Shown piece after piece: positions 16,303 to 19,117 of a stretch of DNA of 19,117 nucleotides. The position numbers and the translations under genes are program-made. The number at the start of each line of letters is the position of its first letter. Within the stretch, counting starts at the first letter, position 1. Where the stretch lies: positions 1-19,117 of the forward strand of contig DIRE01000002.1 in NCBI GenBank assembly GCA_002426575.1, given 5' to 3'. The notes under the pieces are model-generated. The model did no database searches. It was not told the origin of the DNA and was given only the letters and a program-made list of their open reading frames with translations. The DNA comes from Clostridiaceae bacterium UBA5444 (lineage in GTDB: Bacteria; Bacillota; Clostridia; Clostridiales; Oxobacteraceae).

Positions 16303-17133
16303 ATGAAAAAATTATTATTTGGAATATCGGGGCTGCCTATTGGTGATGGCCCGCAGGACAAACCACAAAAGTTTACTTATGATTCAGGTATAAAATATCT
16401 AAAATCTATTGGGCTTGATGCTATGGAACTTCCCTTTGTAAGATCTGTAAATGTAACAGATAAAAACAAAGATAAAATATTAAAATCAAAAGAGGAAAAT
16501 GATTTTTATTTATCTGCCCATGGATCCTACTATATAAATCTTAATTCAGATGAAATAGAAAAGCAGGAAAAGTCATTAGAGAGGATAGTAAAGGGAGCAG
16601 AAGGGTTAAAAAAAGTAGGAGGAAGGAGTCTTGTTTTTCATCCAGGATTTTATCTAAAGGATTCTAAAGAAGATACCTATAACACTATAAAGGAGAATTT
16701 AGAGAAGCTTCCTGAAATAGGGGTAGACTATAGGCTTGAGACAACAGGAAAGCCTACACAATTTGGAGATATTTATGAGCTTACATCCCTCTGCAAAGAG
16801 ATTAAAAGCTGCAAGCTATGCATCGATTTTTCTCATATACATGCAAGGAGAAATGGAGGTTTAAAAACCTATGATGATTTTATAGATATATTAAAGGTAG
16901 TTGAAGAAAAGTTAGGGTCTGAGGCTATAGAGGATTTGCACATACACATGTCTGGAATAAAGTATAGTATAAAAGGCGAAAGAAATCATCTTCCTTTAGA
17001 TGAGAGCGACTTTAACTATAGGGATTGTATAAAAGCTTTGAAAGATTATAATGCTGCTGGATGCATTATTTGTGAAAGCCCTATTTTAGAGAAAGATGCA
17101 ATGCTTTTAAAAGAAACCTATTATAGTCTTTAA
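16303..17133 (+). CDS. Endonuclease IV-like (AP endonuclease family 2) TIM barrel protein
   Basis: A 276-residue cytoplasmic protein of the xylose isomerase-like TIM barrel superfamily, closest in style to deoxyribonuclease IV, which cuts DNA at abasic sites using three metal ions. Ligand positions can be matched: H73 in SAHGSYYINL, H113 in VFHPGF, E146 in RLETTGK, D175 and H178 in CIDFSHIHA, H213 in DLHIHMSG, H229 in ERNHLPL, and E258 in CESPI. The family's Asp in the DRH motif appears replaced (RNH, residues 227-229), so metal binding or substrate may differ from the classical enzyme. The size fits. The ATG at 16303 has a G-run RBS. It stands alone between intergenic regions. Confidence 0.8.
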   Translation: MKKLLFGISGLPIGDGPQDKPQKFTYDSGIKYLKSIGLDAMELPFVRSVNVTDKNKDKILKSKEENDFYLSAHGSYYINLNSDEIEKQEKSLERIVKGAEGLKKVGGRSLVFHPGFYLKDSKEDTYNTIKENLEKLPEIGVDYRLETTGKPTQFGDIYELTSLCKEIKSCKLCIDFSHIHARRNGGLKTYDDFIDILKVVEEKLGSEAIEDLHIHMSGIKYSIKGERNHLPLDESDFNYRDCIKALKDYNAAGCIICESPILEKDAMLLKETYYSL

Positions 17134-17158
17134 GATTAGGCTTTAGGCTATGTTTAAA

Positions 17159-17192
17159 AGGCGACTATCCTGTAAATACATGGTAGTCGCCT
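17159..17192. other. Hairpin after the endonuclease IV-like gene
   Basis: A 9-bp perfect stem AGGCGACTA (17159-17167) with TAGTCGCCT (17184-17192) and a 16-base loop, 26 bases after the stop. There is no good T-run on the plus strand; a TTTT follows on the minus strand. It may be a weak terminator. Confidence 0.45.
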
Positions 17193-17259
17193 ATTTGGTT
17201 GAAATAGTAGGGTCAAAATGGTATATTTGTCTATGTAGGTAATGATTGGGGGCGTATAT

Positions 17260-17652
17260 ATGATATCATGGAAAGATGAATATAAAATCGGTGTTGAAAC
17301 TATTGATAATCAACACAAGAAACTTTTTGAAATAGCTAACACGGCCTATGAGCTATTAAAAAATGACACCTATATAGATAAATATGACAGGATAGTACAA
17401 ATATTAGAAGAATTAAAAGAGTACACAAAATTTCATTTTAAGTCAGAAGAAGAATATATGGAAAGCATAGGGTATAAGAGGCTGCTCTCTCAAAAGGTTG
17501 CTCATAACGATTTTATAGATAAAATCTATAGCATTAATTTAAGCGAGATTGACGAAAACCAGGACGAATATATACTTGAGATACTAGATTTTATTGTTAA
17601 CTGGATTAGTGTTCATATTTTAGAAAGTGATATGTTAATAACCAAAGCATAA
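17260..17652 (+). CDS. Bacteriohemerythrin, variant diiron site
   Basis: A 130-residue four-helix protein that binds oxygen (or serves oxygen/iron sensing) at a diiron centre in the cytoplasm. ATG 17260 is preferred: the family starts with (M)xSWKDEYxIGVExIDxQH, and the RBS TGGGGGCG is 6 bases away; an in-frame ATG at 17242 lies upstream of that RBS. Ligands found are H19, H59, E63, H82, H119 and D124. The position of the remaining histidine (first H of the HxxxH motif) is Q78, codon CAA at 17491-17493. A single base change from CAT/CAC would explain this. The protein is otherwise full length, so it is probably still expressed, perhaps with altered oxygen binding. Confidence 0.9.
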   Translation: MISWKDEYKIGVETIDNQHKKLFEIANTAYELLKNDTYIDKYDRIVQILEELKEYTKFHFKSEEEYMESIGYKRLLSQKVAHNDFIDKIYSINLSEIDENQDEYILEILDFIVNWISVHILESDMLITKA

Positions 17653-17698
17653 AATAAAAGCCTTCAAAACATTTCTGAAGGCTTTTATTTTATGCTTT
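17644..17698 (+). terminator. Strong terminator overlapping the hemerythrin stop codon
   Basis: A perfect 23-bp stem (17644-17666 with 17676-17698) with a 9-base loop. The left arm includes the last codons and stop of the hemerythrin gene; the GC-rich part is GCCTTCA/TGAAGGC, followed by TTTTATTTTA. The near symmetry allows termination from either side. Confidence 0.88.
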
Positions 17699-17935
17699 GA
17701 TGCTCTAAATTTGTACCTTGTGTCAATTATAACCAATTATGATTGAATTTTCTAAACTATTTGGTTATACTATTATTATCAAATTATCTATTTATATTTA
17801 TACTATTTTTAAGAGGCTTATCCTAATCAATATATAAAGGTGTTGATGCTTATATGCCCGTAAAAAAATTATTACTTTTATAATTTACTATAGAAATAGT
17901 GTTTTATTATAAGCAGTTAGATAAAGAGAAAGGCG
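17699..17935. other. AT-rich intergenic region
   Basis: About 240 bases of very AT-rich sequence with no gene I can support. An ATG at 17854 gives only nine codons. I looked for riboswitch signatures (c-di-GMP, preQ1, fluoride, THF) and found none, although AGGCG at 17931-17935 can pair with CGCCT at 17989-17993 in the following segment. Confidence 0.4.
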
Positions 17936-18019
17936 GTGAAAGGCCTGGGTTTAGCAAATAATTTACAATACTTAGATAGGAGTAAAATCGCCTATTTAAT
18001 TGTTTTAAAAACCAGGTAA
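17936..18019 (+). CDS. Possible 27-residue leader ORF
   Basis: A short frame with GTG start reading MKGLGLANNLQYLDRSKIAY then LIVLKTR and a stop 5 bases before the next gene's ATG. An AAAGG lies just upstream, but only about 2-4 bases from the GTG, which is tighter than usual. The frame ends inside the RBS region of the lipoprotein gene, so its translation could influence the start of that gene. The residues look protein-like. Existence as a real gene is uncertain. Confidence 0.35.
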   Translation: MKGLGLANNLQYLDRSKIAYLIVLKTR

Positions 18020-18024
18020 AATTA

Positions 18025-19089
18025 ATGAAAAAGTTAGTAACATTTGCTCTTTTTTTACTAATTATATGGGGTATTTCTACCTCCTGTTCTTATCAGACTT
18101 TAATAAACCCAATACCTATAAAAGAGGAAGATGGTACACGTTTAGAAGTCAATTTAACCAATAGCGTTAACAGTGGGGAAATAAAATATAGTAAATCACC
18201 ATCCATAGAAGATGAACCCCTAAAGATAGCTGTTGAAGATAATAAAACATTCTCTTACATATTTGAAGATAAATTAATGTTAAAAAACACTGAGGATGGC
18301 TCAGAACAAACGTTAATAGGCAAGGGCGCTTCCTTTGTTTATGATTTTAATATAAAAGATGGGTTTTTAGCTTATGCTACATACGGCTCATCAGAGGATA
18401 AAATAATAATTTATAATCTAAAGACAAAATACAAAAAAGTAGTTCAATCCATACGTTCTTCACCAAGAGAGATAAAATGGTCTCCTGATAGAAAATATAT
18501 TGTAGTGGATTTTGGTACTGGTGTAATAGGAGATACAAAGGTTTATGATGTGGCAAAAGATTCATGGATAAGTATAGGTGCACACACAAGCGGTTTCGTT
18601 CTATCACCTTTTAATAACACCATTGCTCTTGCAGTTACTGAAAAGGTTGAGCCTGAAACCCCAATGGAAAAAGGACAGTCTCTAAGTATTGCAACATTTT
18701 CCCCTGATGAGAGAAATAGTTTGCATACACTTGTTAAAGGAACCAGCGATTTTTACTATAGGCCAATTGAATGGATAGATAAAACAACCATTGCTATTGC
18801 TAAAAAGTATTTCAGCGAAGGAAAAGATCCATCATATTATAAGCTCAATATAGAAAATGGAGATTTAGAAGAAATACAAAAATCCGATATAAACTTTTTT
18901 AAGGAGCATGATGATCTGCCTCCTGAGGCATCAAATGTTCTTGTAAATGTTTCACCTAACAAAAAATTGGTTTTATACAGTGTTTATGATGAGGCTATGA
19001 AGAAAAGCAAAATAAGATTATGGGACAGAGAAAAAAAATCAATTATAGACTTTCCTGCTGGCTCGGATGCCAGATGGGTCACAAAATAA
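18025..19089 (+). CDS. Putative secreted lipoprotein with beta-propeller-like repeats
   Basis: A 354-residue protein, complete in the window. The N-terminal signal MKKLVTFALFLLIIWGISTS is followed by C21, a probable lipid attachment site; the lipobox (S at -3) is not ideal. The mature part is rich in beta strands with propeller-type turns: IKWSPDRKYIVVDFG, ATFSPDERNS, VSPNKKLVLYSVYD, and IRLWDREKKSIIDFPAG near the end. This recalls TolB/WD40-like propellers seen in surface lipoproteins of Clostridia. No catalytic residues are evident; a binding or scaffold role outside the cell is inference. The RBS is modest (CCAGGT, 8 bases before the ATG), and the gene may be coupled to the short ORF upstream. 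Confidence 0.7.
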   Translation: MKKLVTFALFLLIIWGISTSCSYQTLINPIPIKEEDGTRLEVNLTNSVNSGEIKYSKSPSIEDEPLKIAVEDNKTFSYIFEDKLMLKNTEDGSEQTLIGKGASFVYDFNIKDGFLAYATYGSSEDKIIIYNLKTKYKKVVQSIRSSPREIKWSPDRKYIVVDFGTGVIGDTKVYDVAKDSWISIGAHTSGFVLSPFNNTIALAVTEKVEPETPMEKGQSLSIATFSPDERNSLHTLVKGTSDFYYRPIEWIDKTTIAIAKKYFSEGKDPSYYKLNIENGDLEEIQKSDINFFKEHDDLPPEASNVLVNVSPNKKLVLYSVYDEAMKKSKIRLWDREKKSIIDFPAGSDARWVTK

Positions 19090-19117
19090 GAAATGAGCCT
19101 GTAAAATATTTTGTGTA

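Noticed and set aside
17931..18000. Riboswitch upstream of the lipoprotein gene
   Set aside because: The segment AGGCGGTGAAAGGCCTGGG looked structured, but it does not match c-di-GMP, fluoride, preQ1, THF or manganese riboswitch consensus sequences as I know them.

Overview
The window is AT-rich DNA (AGA/AGG arginine codons, strong G-rich ribosome binding sites, some TTG/GTG starts, U-tract terminators). Its gene set (oligosporous/anaerobe-type bacteriohemerythrin, endonuclease IV-like protein, paired ABC exporters, lipoproteins) fits a low-GC Gram-positive anaerobe of class Clostridia. The species cannot be named from the sequence alone.

Left part (1-9.7 kb) is an accessory island. It opens with a 124-bp truncated copy of the mannose-1-phosphate guanylyltransferase gene whose intact relative lies at 9831-10907, so the island sits between a broken and a whole copy of the same gene. 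The island carries a ribosomal-peptide (RiPP) locus of the CXXX-repeat type: a 723-residue radical SAM/SPASM maturase with a second SPASM-like domain fused to its C-terminus (496-2667); a 97-residue helper (2674-2967); a 59-residue precursor with eight cysteines at exact four-residue spacing plus a ninth (3097-3276); an ABC exporter without a peptidase domain (4333-6096); and a secreted subtilisin-like lipoprotein (7702-8967). The proposed order of action is: the maturase and helper modify the CXXX core in the cytoplasm, the ABC protein exports the peptide, and the surface-anchored protease removes the leader. About 1 kb of decayed DNA separates precursor and exporter, and a frameshifted ISL3-family insertion sequence separates exporter and protease. 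A 15-bp perfect inverted repeat brackets the precursor gene. A small membrane-anchored protein (9184-9618) and a strong terminator close the island.

Right part (9.7-19.1 kb) looks more like ordinary chromosome: manC (9831-10907) convergent with a LacI-family regulator (10973-11971) across a shared bidirectional terminator; a 559-bp gap; a translationally coupled pair of half-ABC exporters (12531-16177) whose arginine codon choice (CGT/CGC) differs from the neighbours, suggesting separate ancestry; an endonuclease IV-like TIM barrel protein (16303-17133); a bacteriohemerythrin with one iron-ligand histidine replaced by glutamine (17260-17652) ending in a 23-bp terminator stem; and a beta-propeller-like lipoprotein (18025-19089) preceded by a possible 27-codon leader ORF. 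No tRNA, rRNA, CRISPR array or recognisable riboswitch was found.
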